This document shows positions 8,389 to 17,183 of a stretch of DNA of 64,000 bases, one piece after another (position 1 is the stretch's first letter; each line of letters opens with the position of its first letter). The stretch is from Pseudophaeobacter sp. Lineage in GTDB: Bacteria > Pseudomonadota > Alphaproteobacteria > Rhodobacterales > Rhodobacteraceae. The position numbers and the translations under genes are program-made. The notes below the pieces were generated by a model. The model worked only from the letters and a program-made list of their open reading frames with translations. It had not been told where the DNA came from and ran no database searches. The stretch covers positions 752,773-816,772 of the forward strand of contig JALUXC010000012.1 in assembly GCA_027019165.1 (NCBI GenBank). The letters are read 5' to 3'.

Positions 8389-9498
8389 GTGAAGGTCAAC
8401 GGCACCCCCTATCGATCCCTGTGGTGGGACGACGCACAATCAGCCCTGAAAATCATCGATCAGCGCTGGCTGCCACATGAATTCCGCATTGAGCAACTCG
8501 ACACTGTCGACGACTATTGCCAAGCGATCAAAGGAATGCACGTGCGCGGTGCGCCGCTGATCGGCGCAACTGCCGCTTATGGCATGGCCCTGGCCACACG
8601 GATCGATCCGTCGGACGAGTCCCTGGACCGAGCATGGGATGTTCTGCATGAGACACGCCCAACGGCGATAAATTTGCGCTGGGCACTGGATCGCTGCCGC
8701 GCTGCCCTGCGCAAAACGCCTGAAGCCAACCGCCCCGAAACCGCCCTGAAACTGGCTCATGAGATCGCCGATGAAGACGTCGAGATCAACCGCAGGATTG
8801 GGTTGCATGGGCTTGATATCATAAAGAAAATCGCCGCAGGGAAACCTGAAGGGGAGCCGGTCCGGCTCCTCACTCACTGCAATGCCGGGTGGATTGCGAC
8901 GGTGGACTGGGGCACCGCAACCAGCCCGATGTATCAGGCTCATGACGTCGGCTTGCCAATTCATGTCTGGGTGGATGAGACCCGCCCACGCAACCAAGGC
9001 GCATTGACCGCCTGGGAATTGGGCAGCCACGGCATCTCACACACCTACATCACTGACAACGCAGGCGGGCACCTGATGCAGCATGGGCTTGTGGATATGG
9101 TGATCGTCGGTACCGACAGGACAACACGCAGCGGTGATGTGTGCAACAAGATCGGCACCTACCTCAAAGCGCTGGCAGCCAGGGACAACGGTGTTCCGTT
9201 TTACGTCGCCCTGCCCTCTCCCACCATCGATTGGACCGTATCCAACGGCGTGGCTGAAATCCCGATAGAAGAACGCTCGGGCGATGAGATCAGCCATATT
9301 CAAGGAAGCCTTGCCGACGGAAGCATTGGCCTGGTGCAGGTTACTCCCGAAGGTTCCAAAGTCGGGAACCCCGCCTTTGATGTCACGCCCAGCCGTTTGG
9401 TCACCGGCCTGATCACCGAACGCGGTGTATGCGACGCCAGCGCAGAAGGCCTTGCTTCCCTCTTTCCCGATCTTGCGACAGCTGCGGCGCAGGCATGA
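8389..9498 (+). CDS. mtnA: S-methyl-5-thioribose-1-phosphate isomerase
   Basis: MtnA converts 5-methylthioribose-1-phosphate (MTR-1P) to 5-methylthioribulose-1-phosphate (MTRu-1P) in the recycling of methylthioadenosine, the by-product of polyamine and homoserine-lactone synthesis. The 369-residue protein has the family motifs MHVRGAPLIGATAAYG (residues about 50-65), THCNAGWIAT with the catalytic Cys164, and VGTDRTTRSGDVCNKIGTY with the catalytic Asp243. The start is GTG 8389, preceded by AAAGGAG seven bases upstream; this gives the usual family length, whereas the longer frame from 8275 does not. It overlaps the next gene by 4 nt (ATGA). No MTR kinase, MtnC or MtnD gene lies nearby, which points away from the standard aerobic methionine salvage route. 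Confidence 0.96.
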   Translation: MKVNGTPYRSLWWDDAQSALKIIDQRWLPHEFRIEQLDTVDDYCQAIKGMHVRGAPLIGATAAYGMALATRIDPSDESLDRAWDVLHETRPTAINLRWALDRCRAALRKTPEANRPETALKLAHEIADEDVEINRRIGLHGLDIIKKIAAGKPEGEPVRLLTHCNAGWIATVDWGTATSPMYQAHDVGLPIHVWVDETRPRNQGALTAWELGSHGISHTYITDNAGGHLMQHGLVDMVIVGTDRTTRSGDVCNKIGTYLKALAARDNGVPFYVALPSPTIDWTVSNGVAEIPIEERSGDEISHIQGSLADGSIGLVQVTPEGSKVGNPAFDVTPSRLVTGLITERGVCDASAEGLASLFPDLATAAAQA

Positions 9499-10160
9499 GC
9501 AAGCCTCCTTACGCGGACAGCAAGGAATTGCGGCAGGCGATCATCGACGCCTGCCTGTCCATGGAGCGACAGCAGATCAATCAAGGCACCTCCGGCAATA
9601 TCTCGGTACGCGTGGGCGATCAGATGCTGATCACGCCATCCGGCGTCGAGTATTCCCGGATGACTCCCGAAATGATCGTGGCCATGCCGCTGGATGGCAG
9701 CGATCCCGCGCCGGGGCAGCTCAAACCGTCTTCCGAGTGGCAGTTCCACCGGGCCATCCTGTTGGGTAAGCCTGCCGTGAATGCCGTCGTCCATGCTCAC
9801 CCTGTCAACTGCACGGCCCTGGCCATGAACAGGATGGAGATCCCGGCCTGTCACTACATGATCGCCGCCTTTGGAGGCGACACGGTGCCTGTCTCCGGAT
9901 ACGCCCTTTTCGGCACGTCAGAGCTTTCTGATATCGTTTTGGAAAGCTTGAAAAACCGCGCCGCTTGCCTGATGGCAAACCACGGCGCCGTCGTAACTGG
10001 CGATACCTTGGAGCGCGCCCTGTGGCGCATGGTTGAACTGGAAACTCTGGCCAAGGGTTATGTTACCAGCCTGTCTGTTGGTGCCCCCCATATCCTGAGC
10101 ACCGACGAAATGGCCAAGGTCAAGGCCGCATTCGCAGATTACGGCCTGAAAGACGCCTGA
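9495..10160 (+). CDS. Class II (FucA-type) aldolase, probable 5-methylthioribulose-1-phosphate aldolase
   Basis: This 221-residue protein strongly resembles L-fuculose-1-phosphate aldolase: PSSEWQFH with Glu81, VVHAHPVNCTA with zinc ligands His100 and His102, CHYMIAAFGG, and MANHGAVVTG with the third zinc ligand His163. It also keeps the C-terminal end pattern of FucA. Coupled by ATGA to mtnA, its likely substrate is MTRu-1P, split to dihydroxyacetone phosphate plus 2-methylthioacetaldehyde, as in the DHAP shunt described in Rhodospirillum rubrum. The alternative, an MtnB dehydratase, is less likely: the PSSEW-x-FH and CHYMIAA motifs are FucA-like, and MtnC/MtnD partners are missing from the neighbourhood. 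The family is certain; the substrate is inferred from context. Confidence 0.85.
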   Translation: MSKPPYADSKELRQAIIDACLSMERQQINQGTSGNISVRVGDQMLITPSGVEYSRMTPEMIVAMPLDGSDPAPGQLKPSSEWQFHRAILLGKPAVNAVVHAHPVNCTALAMNRMEIPACHYMIAAFGGDTVPVSGYALFGTSELSDIVLESLKNRAACLMANHGAVVTGDTLERALWRMVELETLAKGYVTSLSVGAPHILSTDEMAKVKAAFADYGLKDA

Positions 10161-10268
10161 GCGGCTGCGCCCTTGCCTTGAGCGGTCGATTTCGCTGGAC
10201 TTTGCCGCACGCTCACCCGAGGCTGGCTGACATTGGATCCAATTCACACAGCAGCACGCAGGTATTCC

Positions 10269-11324
10269 ATGAAAGCTCCCCTTGTTTTTGACGGCCACAA
10301 CGATCTTTTGCTTCGCATCCACAGTGGCAATGTCCCCTTTGGCCGCGATGGGTTTCAGGGCGGTGGCGGGCATCAGGTTGACCTGGAAAAAGCCCGCGAA
10401 GGCGGCTTTGCGGGTGGGTTCTTTGCGATTTTTGTGCCCTCAGAAGATGCCTCCATGGATCTGGAGGAAATGAACAAACCCACCTATGATCTGCCATTGC
10501 CCGGCCCTGTTGACTGGCCCGCAGCCAGCCGCGTGGCGTTGTCGCAGGCGGCAATCCTGATCCGGCTTGAACGTGAGGGCGCCCTGCGCATATGCCGCAA
10601 CACCTCTCAGATTCAGGACGCGATGGCAGCAGGCAGTCTGGCCGCCGTGATGCACATGGAGGGTGCCGAGGCCATCGATCCTGACTTCCACATGCTTGAG
10701 TTCTTGTACGCGGCCGGTCTGCGCTCGTTGGGACCGGTTTGGAGCAGACCAACCATTTATGGTCACGGCGTGCCATTCCGTTTTCCATCGACGGGCGATA
10801 CCGGGGCAGGCCTGACCACGGACGGTGTTAGATTGATCAAGAAATGCAATGATTTGAAAATTCTGATCGACCTTTCTCACCTCAATGAGGCTGGTTTCTG
10901 GGATGTTGCCAAACACAGCGACGCTCCGCTTGTGGCCACACATTCCAACGCCTATGCGCTTTGCGCTCATAGCCGCAACCTGACGGACCGGCAGCTCCAT
11001 GCCATCCGCGACAGCGACGGTATGGTGGGCCTGAACTTTGCCGTCGCCTTTCTCCGTGAAGACGGGCGCATGGATGCGGCCACTTCCCTTGACCGAATGA
11101 TCGCCCATCTGGACTATCTGATCCAAGAGATCGGCGAAGATCGGGTCGGCCTGGGCTCGGACTTTGACGGCGCAATCGTCCCGGCTGAAGTCCGCAATGT
11201 GAGCGGTTTGCCAAAGCTGCGCACAGCAATGGAGAAACACGGCTACGACGCGGCTTTGATCGAGAAGATCTGCCATAAGAACTGGCTTCGCGTTCTTGAC
11301 AAAACCTGGGGCCAAGGGTGTTAA
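10269..11324 (+). CDS. Membrane dipeptidase-like M19 metallopeptidase
   Basis: The 351-residue protein has the peptidase M19 (renal dipeptidase) signature: the metal-binding HxD as DGHNDLLLR (His10, Asp12), HMEGAEAID with the bridging Glu, LIDLSHLN, THSNAYALC, and GLGSDFDG near the end. M19 enzymes are zinc-dependent TIM-barrel hydrolases that cleave dipeptides, including some with D-residues. There is no signal peptide, so it is probably cytoplasmic. ATG 10269 fits the family start; a longer frame from 10233 has no support. It lies 108 nt after the aldolase gene and overlaps the next gene by 7 nt. Its link to methylthioadenosine salvage is not obvious. Confidence 0.92.
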   Translation: MKAPLVFDGHNDLLLRIHSGNVPFGRDGFQGGGGHQVDLEKAREGGFAGGFFAIFVPSEDASMDLEEMNKPTYDLPLPGPVDWPAASRVALSQAAILIRLEREGALRICRNTSQIQDAMAAGSLAAVMHMEGAEAIDPDFHMLEFLYAAGLRSLGPVWSRPTIYGHGVPFRFPSTGDTGAGLTTDGVRLIKKCNDLKILIDLSHLNEAGFWDVAKHSDAPLVATHSNAYALCAHSRNLTDRQLHAIRDSDGMVGLNFAVAFLREDGRMDAATSLDRMIAHLDYLIQEIGEDRVGLGSDFDGAIVPAEVRNVSGLPKLRTAMEKHGYDAALIEKICHKNWLRVLDKTWGQGC

Positions 11325-12061
11325 AAGGCCGCCCCAAACGCTTGTACCTGCTTGATTTTGGACTGTTTCGCGTTCATGCAAATGACCGAGTGATCGGGAT
11401 CTGCGGCTACCTGATCCAGACAGACCGGAACGAAAACATACTGGTCGATTCCGGCTTTCCGGCCAAATATGCGACCGACCCAAAGGCGGCGAGCGCCGAA
11501 GACGGGCTCGATGACTTTGGCGAGGTTTTGGAATGTTCACGCGGCAACCTGCCCAAGGCGCAACTCGCGCTGATTGGCCTGTCACCGAGGGACATCGACG
11601 TTTTTGTTCTGACCCACACACACATCGATCACGTCGGCGGGATCGCCGATTTCCCCAATGCCCCCTTGCTGCTGGCCAAGGCGGAACGTGATCTGACGCG
11701 CCCCCTTTACTGGGGGCAGGTTCAGCCAATCGAATGGCCGGATCGCACCTATGTAACCGTCGATCGAGACACTCGGATCGCTCCTGGCATAGACATCTTG
11801 ATGGCACCGGGACACGCACCGGGGCAAATCGCGCTGCGCCTTGATCTCCCGCAGACCGGGCCCGTACTTCTGACCTCAGATGCGATCTCTCGCCCGGCCG
11901 AAATCGAAGAGGGTTTTGACAGCGCCTCCGACCCTGAGCAAGCGACACAAAGCGCCCGCCGGTTGATGGATCTTGCCTTGGAAGAAAACATGATGGTCAT
12001 CTACGGCCACTGCCCGCAGCAATGGCCCAGCCTGCTCAAGGCGCCAGCCTTCTACGGGTAG
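11318..12061 (+). CDS. MBL-fold hydrolase, N-acyl homoserine lactonase-like
   Basis: This 247-residue metallo-beta-lactamase-fold protein carries the HTHIDHVGG motif (His100, His102, Asp104, His105), later metal ligands in APGHAPGQ and LLTSDA, and a final YGHCP. The order resembles the AHL-lactonase (AttM/AiiA-like) branch, which opens the lactone ring of acyl homoserine lactones. Many proteins of this branch have other ester or lactone substrates. The GTG start at 11318 overlaps the M19 gene by 7 nt and has a weak CAAGG site, so translation is probably coupled. Homoserine-lactone synthesis also releases methylthioadenosine, so an AHL link with mtnA is conceivable, but this is speculation. 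Confidence 0.85.
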   Translation: MLKGRPKRLYLLDFGLFRVHANDRVIGICGYLIQTDRNENILVDSGFPAKYATDPKAASAEDGLDDFGEVLECSRGNLPKAQLALIGLSPRDIDVFVLTHTHIDHVGGIADFPNAPLLLAKAERDLTRPLYWGQVQPIEWPDRTYVTVDRDTRIAPGIDILMAPGHAPGQIALRLDLPQTGPVLLTSDAISRPAEIEEGFDSASDPEQATQSARRLMDLALEENMMVIYGHCPQQWPSLLKAPAFYG

Positions 12062-12185
12062 ACCAGGGGTGCCTGGTATCCATGCGGCGCGGCTGCCAAA
12101 AAATCAGTCAATCCCGTTTCATTTGCCCGACCATTTTGCGGGATAGGATTGGCCTTGCCATGGCAGACATGATTGACTGCGAGAC

Positions 12186-13934
12186 ATGAGAAAACCGCCT
12201 CGATCCTTTCATCGCGCCCTGACGAGCCGTATCGCGCGGATCTACCCGGATATTGACGCCGCAGCCTATGCCGAGCAGATCAACGCCGCCTTCTGGCCAG
12301 ACCCCACCAAAAGGCGCAAACGCGCCCGCACGCCTGGCAACCGCATGTGGAGCGAAGCCGATGCCATTGTGATCACATATGGCAACTCGCTGATTGACGG
12401 GCAGCACAAACCATTGGATTTGCTGAACGACTTCCTGCGCCGCTACTGCAAGGGCTGGCTCAATGGCGTTCATATCCTGCCGTTCTTTCCATTCACCTCG
12501 GACGACGGCTTTGCGGTGTCGGATTTTTGCAGCGTCAATCCGCAGCTTGGGGACTGGAGCGATATCAACCGGATCGCGGATGAGTTCACGCTGATGTCCG
12601 ATCTGGTGCTGAACCACGTCTCTAGCCAGGGAGCATGGTTCAACGCCTACAGGCAAGGCCAAGCCCCATATGACAAATTCTTTTTCGAGGCGAGCCCAGA
12701 GGACGACCTGAGCGCCGTGGTGCGCCCCCGCACGACCCCGCTTTTGCAAGAGGTCGAAACAAGCATGGGCCCGCGCCACGTCTGGTGCACCTTCTCCCAC
12801 GATCAGATCGATCTGGATTTTCGCAACCCGGAGGTTCTGCTGGAATTCCTGCGGATCATTCGTCTGCACCTGGACAACGGTGTACGCATGATCCGGCTGG
12901 ATGCCGTGGCTTTCATCTGGAAAGAGGTCGGCACGCCCTCGATCCACCTGCCGCAGACCCATGAAATCATCAAGCTGATGCGCATGCTTTGCGATAACAC
13001 GGCGGAAAAAGTGGTTTTGATAACAGAAACCAACGTGCCCAAGGCGGAAAACCTCAGCTATTTCGGCGCCCGTGATGAGGCGCATATGATCTACAACTTC
13101 CCGCTACCGCCCCTGATCCTGCACGCCATGCTCTCCGGGGACGCGCGGCATCTGGTGGAATGGCAAAAGGCCATGCCGCCTGCGCCGCTTGGATGCGCCT
13201 ATTTCAACTTTACCGCCAGCCACGATGGGATCGGTATGCGCCCCGCCGAAGGGCTACTCAGCGCCGAAGAACAGCAGCGCATGATCAAGACCGTGCGGCA
13301 TTCGGGCGGAATGGTCTCGATGCGGGCCCTGCCGTGCGGCGGGGAGTCCCCGTACGAGCTGAACACAACATTCTATGAGGCCCTGACCGAGACATTCGAC
13401 GGACCTGACGCGCATCATTTCGAACGGTTCATATGTTCGCAGACCATCGTCATGAGCCTTGAGGGCATTCCCGCCTTCTACATTCACTCACTGCTGGCCA
13501 CGCCCAATGACCACGAGGCCGTCGTGAAGCGCGGGATGAACCGGGCCATCAATCGGCATCGCTGGGATTACAGTGACTTACGCACGCTTTTGGATGATGA
13601 GGCCAGCCTACAAGCCGGTGTTCTGAACGCCCTGCGCACCCGGCTGGAGCTGCGCAAAAAGCAAAGCGCCTTTCACCCCAACGCCACCCAGTTCACCCTG
13701 AATTCGGGTGATGACCGGGTGTTCACCATCTGGCGGCAAAGCCTGGATCGCAGCCAGTCAATCTTTGCCCTGCACAATGTCAGCAAGGACGAGGTGGCCC
13801 TCCCATCCCATCACCTGAACCTGATCGAGGACGAGACCTGGGTTGACCTGCTGACGGGTGAACATCTGGCCATGATGGATGGCACGATCGCCCTTGCGCC
13901 CTACCAGTGTCGCTGGATCAGCAATGCCGTCTAA
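12186..13934 (+). CDS. GH13_18 sucrose-phosphorylase-type enzyme, probable glucosylglycerate phosphorylase
   Basis: The 582-residue protein is an alpha-amylase-family phosphorylase of subfamily GH13_18. It has ITYGNSLIDG near residue 64, GVHILPFFPFTSDDGFAV, the nucleophile in GVRMIRLDAVAF (Asp229), the acid/base in VLITETNVP (Glu271) and the FTASHDGIGMRP motif. Members phosphorolyse sucrose, glucosylglycerol or glucosylglycerate to glucose-1-phosphate. The tail-to-tail neighbour makes glucosyl-3-phosphoglycerate and the next gene encodes a matching phosphatase, so 2-O-glucosylglycerate is the most likely substrate, as for E. coli YcjM. Sucrose cannot be excluded from sequence alone. ATG 12186 has a poor ribosome site. 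Stops converge with the minus-strand gene 9 nt away. Confidence 0.85.
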   Translation: MRKPPRSFHRALTSRIARIYPDIDAAAYAEQINAAFWPDPTKRRKRARTPGNRMWSEADAIVITYGNSLIDGQHKPLDLLNDFLRRYCKGWLNGVHILPFFPFTSDDGFAVSDFCSVNPQLGDWSDINRIADEFTLMSDLVLNHVSSQGAWFNAYRQGQAPYDKFFFEASPEDDLSAVVRPRTTPLLQEVETSMGPRHVWCTFSHDQIDLDFRNPEVLLEFLRIIRLHLDNGVRMIRLDAVAFIWKEVGTPSIHLPQTHEIIKLMRMLCDNTAEKVVLITETNVPKAENLSYFGARDEAHMIYNFPLPPLILHAMLSGDARHLVEWQKAMPPAPLGCAYFNFTASHDGIGMRPAEGLLSAEEQQRMIKTVRHSGGMVSMRALPCGGESPYELNTTFYEALTETFDGPDAHHFERFICSQTIVMSLEGIPAFYIHSLLATPNDHEAVVKRGMNRAINRHRWDYSDLRTLLDDEASLQAGVLNALRTRLELRKKQSAFHPNATQFTLNSGDDRVFTIWRQSLDRSQSIFALHNVSKDEVALPSHHLNLIEDETWVDLLTGEHLAMMDGTIALAPYQCRWISNAV

Positions 13935-13943
13935 CGGGCTGAT

Positions 13944-15164
13944 CTAGCGATACTCTTCGCTATCTGCCACGGCAGCAGCCTGCATATCCCTCAGAAATGC
14001 GGGATCGGCTGCATGCACACGGCTCCAGGTTGGTATGAAGGGCGTTTCATGGGGATTGTCGAGAAAAAACTGCCCAGCCCGCATGATATTCTCGGCAAAA
14101 AGCTCGATGGAGCGTTCCTCCTTGTGGCGGTCGATGCTGAGCCCATTCATCTTGGCATCCGCATAATAGGCTTCCAGAAGGTCCAGCGCACTGCGATAGT
14201 ATGTGGCTTTCAGGGTGCGAAAAACATTGGTGGTAAAGATCGTGCCATCGGCGGCCAGCTTGCGGAAGATCGCCTTGCAGATGTCCACCGACATGCGGTT
14301 GAGGCCTGCCTGGGCGTCTTCGGGGCTGAGGTCCTGGTGTTTGTGATCATAGGAGTCCGCGATTTCAACCTGACAGACCGCTTTTGGAGCAAGGTTTCGC
14401 CAGGCCTCGGACAAAACCCCAATCTCCAGCCCCCAATCGGAGGGAATTCTCAGATCCGCAAGGATACTGGTGCGCATGGCGAATTCACCCGACAAAGGGT
14501 ACCGAAAGCTGCGCAGATAATCGATATAGTCGCGATCACCGATCACCCGCTTCAGGGCAATCAGCAAGGGGCTCACCAAAAGGCGTGTTACGCGCCCGTT
14601 GAGCCGGTCCTGCCCGACGCGCGCATAGAACCCTTTTGCCACCTGATAAGGAAAGCTCGGGTTGGCCACGGGGTAGACAAGCCGCGCCAAAAGCTCGTTC
14701 GTGTACGTCAGAATATCACAATCATGGATGGCCATGACCGCACTGTCCTCACAGCCCAATAGATAGCCGATCGAGGACCAGACGTTTTTGCCCTTGCCCT
14801 GCTCATTTGGGGCCAACCCCATCTCGTCCAGTCGCTCGCCCAAGGCCGTCATCCGAGGGCTGTCGTTCCAGATCACAACATGGTCCTGGTTCAGATCCTT
14901 GAAGAACTCTTGTGCATGGCGGAACTGTGCTTCATCGGCGCGATCCAACCCAATAATGATGCGGTGGAGATAGCGCACCTTTGAGAGTTCAGAGACGATC
15001 CGTGGCATAGCCTCGGTTTCCAGCTCGGAATAGAGACACGGAAGGATGAGGGAAATTTTCCGCGACTGAGCAAAGGTTTCCAGTTCATAGTTCATTTCTT
15101 CCAGCGAGCGGGTCCGCAGATTGTGCAGCGTCGTTATGTTCCCGTTCTGATGAAAATCAACCAT
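13944..15164 (-). CDS. Glucosyl-3-phosphoglycerate synthase-like glycosyltransferase (GT81 type)
   Basis: The 406-residue protein has a GT-A glycosyltransferase core: ISLILPCLYSE near residue 37, RIIIGLDRADEAQF near 68 and the DxD metal/nucleotide motif in AIHDCDILTY (Asp148 and Asp150). Downstream segments FRYPLSGEFAMR, DWGLEIGVLSEA and SYDHKHQDLSPEDA match the glucosyl-3-phosphoglycerate synthase family, which joins glucose from a sugar nucleotide to D-3-phosphoglycerate. The product is dephosphorylated to glucosylglycerate, a compatible solute used in salt or nitrogen stress. It lies 2 nt downstream of the phosphatase gene and both are transcribed leftward. Mannosyl-3-phosphoglycerate synthase is the main alternative but has a different sequence signature. 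Confidence 0.85.
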   Translation of the reverse strand: MVDFHQNGNITTLHNLRTRSLEEMNYELETFAQSRKISLILPCLYSELETEAMPRIVSELSKVRYLHRIIIGLDRADEAQFRHAQEFFKDLNQDHVVIWNDSPRMTALGERLDEMGLAPNEQGKGKNVWSSIGYLLGCEDSAVMAIHDCDILTYTNELLARLVYPVANPSFPYQVAKGFYARVGQDRLNGRVTRLLVSPLLIALKRVIGDRDYIDYLRSFRYPLSGEFAMRTSILADLRIPSDWGLEIGVLSEAWRNLAPKAVCQVEIADSYDHKHQDLSPEDAQAGLNRMSVDICKAIFRKLAADGTIFTTNVFRTLKATYYRSALDLLEAYYADAKMNGLSIDRHKEERSIELFAENIMRAGQFFLDNPHETPFIPTWSRVHAADPAFLRDMQAAAVADSEEYR

Positions 15165-15166
15165 GG

Positions 15167-15961
15167 CTATCCCTGCTCTTGTGCCTCGTGTTCAAGGCGG
15201 TCCAGTAGCTCCATCATGGCCCGGTTCCACCCCAAAGGCCCAGCCTCTTTGGTGCGAATGACCCGGCCAGATGCCTCATTTTTCAGCTTCGGAAGCCGTT
15301 TGCTATGAAAATTGGCAATCACCACGCCATAGTCGGCCGCCTCCAGCATCTCGATGTCATTGGGAGCATCGCCCAAAGCGACCGTATGGATGGGCCGCAA
15401 GTTGGCAATGATCTCTCCCATTCGGTCTGCCTTGGTCCCGCCAAAGGACAGCGTCAGGAACCGACCGCCCTGGCGCGCAGAGATCCCCAAAGCGCCCAGT
15501 TGGTCCTTGAATGCAGCAAGCTCGGCATCATTCCCCGACCAGTTGCCCGGCTCGGAGAACATCCGCTGCGCCGCCAGGGCGGCTGCGTCTGACGGCAATC
15601 CGGTCACATCCGCGATTTGATCCACCGTCAAGTCACCAAACCCCACAAACAAATGGCGCACAGCATCGGGAAGGCTATCCAGGGCTGCGCGCAGACGTGC
15701 GTAGGTCGGCTCTGCCGATTGCCCGAGCACCCCAGCCCCGTTTTCAACGATGGCGGGCCATTGATCCAGCCCCATTTCCTTTTGCAGGACAGATACTTCC
15801 GGCGCGGTCTTGCTGCTCGCAAGAACCACTGCAGCCCCCATCGCAGACAAACGCTCCAATGCCGGTTTCGCAGGCGCCCATGAATAACTGTCGTGATCCA
15901 AAAGCGTTCCGTCCAGATCGGAAAAAACGACAATGGGCGGGCTATCCGGCAAAGGTTTCAA
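15167..15961 (-). CDS. HAD-family mannosyl/glucosyl-3-phosphoglycerate phosphatase
   Basis: This 264-residue HAD hydrolase has motif I FSDLDGTLLDHD (Asp nucleophile near residue 15), a motif II ASSKTA, and motif IV VALGDAPNDIEMLE, with the cap pattern and length of the mannosyl-3-phosphoglycerate phosphatase family. Next to a glucosyl-3-phosphoglycerate synthase it most likely releases phosphate to give glucosylglycerate. The start is taken as TTG 15961, overlapping the upstream stop (TTGA), because no ATG, GTG or better site gives a complete motif I; the longer frame upstream runs through the DUF808 gene. A GGAAAG lies some 12 bases upstream. The unusual start lowers certainty on the exact N-terminus only. 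Confidence 0.88.
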   Translation of the reverse strand: MKPLPDSPPIVVFSDLDGTLLDHDSYSWAPAKPALERLSAMGAAVVLASSKTAPEVSVLQKEMGLDQWPAIVENGAGVLGQSAEPTYARLRAALDSLPDAVRHLFVGFGDLTVDQIADVTGLPSDAAALAAQRMFSEPGNWSGNDAELAAFKDQLGALGISARQGGRFLTLSFGGTKADRMGEIIANLRPIHTVALGDAPNDIEMLEAADYGVVIANFHSKRLPKLKNEASGRVIRTKEAGPLGWNRAMMELLDRLEHEAQEQG

Positions 15962-16929
15962 TGGGAGGCCGACTTTCCAGTGACAGTGCCGACAAGCGGG
16001 GCAAGGATGCGGGTTGCAATCGGGATCAGGAACATGCCGAGAGCAATGCCAAAGACCCCATCCATCCCGGCCTTTGCCAGCCATTCGGCGAACCCGGTCC
16101 AGGACGCCGGAACCACGTGGCCAACGGCATAGGCCCAATCATGAATATGATGGCCAAGCCAGCCAAAACCCAACTCCTCCATCCCGTGAATGACGATGGA
16201 GCCGCCCACCCATAGCATCGCGGCGGTACCAACAATGGTCAGCAGTTTCATGAAACCGGGCATCGCCTGCACCAGAGCGCGGCCCAATACCCGCGTCAGC
16301 CCAAGGTTTCCATTGTTTGCCAGATAGAGACCAACGTCATCGGCCTTTACGATCAAGGCAACAGAGCCATAGACAGCGATGGTAATCCCTAGCCCAACGG
16401 TGGCCAGCGTGGCCGCCTCCATCCAGATGTTGCTTTCGGGAATGGCTGCAAGGGCGATGGTCATGATCTCGGCCGAGAGGATAAAATCGGTCTTGATCGC
16501 ACCGGCGGCCTTCTTTTCTTCCAGATGGGCGGGATCCCCCGGCTCATCCTCGGCAAAAACATGGGTTTCGGCATGGGGAACAAGGGCGTGATAGATCTTC
16601 TCGGCCCCTTCAAAGCAAAGATACGCCCCGCCCAGCATCAAAAGCGGCGCAATCAGCCAGGGTGCGAAATTCGCAAGCAACAAGCCGATAGGCAGCAGGA
16701 TCAAAAGCTTGTTCTTTACCGACCCTTTGGCGATTTTCCAGATGATTGGCAACTCGCGCTCGGCAGCAAACCCGTGCACGTACTTCGGAGTCACGGCCGC
16801 ATCGTCAATCACCGCGCCCGCCGCCTTGGCCCCCGCTTTGGCCGCCTGCGCGGCCACATCGTCCACCGATGCCGCCGCCACTTTGGCAATGCCCGCCACA
16901 TCGTCCAGCAAAGCCAGCAAACCGCTCAT
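15958..16929 (-). CDS. DUF808 family inner-membrane protein (YedI-like)
   Basis: The 323-residue protein has the DUF808 opening SGLLALLDDVAGIAKVAAASVDDVA, a VIDDAAVTPKYV motif near residue 60, and several hydrophobic segments at about 93-127, 160-180, 190-215, 235-260 and 290-312. The function of the family is unknown. ATG 16929 follows an AAGGGGAT ribosome site. The stop overlaps the TTG of the phosphatase gene by 4 nt, so it is probably the first gene of a leftward operon with the glucosylglycerate synthesis genes. A link with osmotic adaptation is suggested only by that arrangement. Confidence 0.9.
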   Translation of the reverse strand: MSGLLALLDDVAGIAKVAAASVDDVAAQAAKAGAKAAGAVIDDAAVTPKYVHGFAAERELPIIWKIAKGSVKNKLLILLPIGLLLANFAPWLIAPLLMLGGAYLCFEGAEKIYHALVPHAETHVFAEDEPGDPAHLEEKKAAGAIKTDFILSAEIMTIALAAIPESNIWMEAATLATVGLGITIAVYGSVALIVKADDVGLYLANNGNLGLTRVLGRALVQAMPGFMKLLTIVGTAAMLWVGGSIVIHGMEELGFGWLGHHIHDWAYAVGHVVPASWTGFAEWLAKAGMDGVFGIALGMFLIPIATRILAPLVGTVTGKSASH

Positions 16930-17039
16930 CGGTATCCCCTTGTTCAAACCGCTTTTCTCGCAGCCTACCCGATCTCTGCGCGCGCACAAGGTGAGTTACG
17001 ATTCTCTCTTGCTGCAGCGCAGCGGCACTTTGCAAAAAA

Positions 17040-17094
17040 CGTTATCGCCACCGGCCCCAAACCGTTAACGCCACCGGAAAGGTTTTGCGCTAAC
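17040..17094. promoter_or_regulatory. Repeated GTTA-type sites upstream of gap
   Basis: CGTTATCGCCACCGG (17040-17054) and CGTTAACGCCACCGG (17063-17077) differ at one base and are 23 bp apart, about two helical turns. A related inverted GCGCTAAC lies at 17087-17094. Such half-sites resemble LacI-family operators; the alphaproteobacterial central-carbon regulator CceR is one candidate, from memory and unconfirmed. Confidence 0.4.
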
Positions 17095-17183
17095 ACGCTG
17101 GCTTTTCTTCCTTTTTGCCCCTTTAGGGATTTAACGAAGCCGTCTATATCCGGCGCAAGTTTTGCTCGCCAGGAGAGATACCA

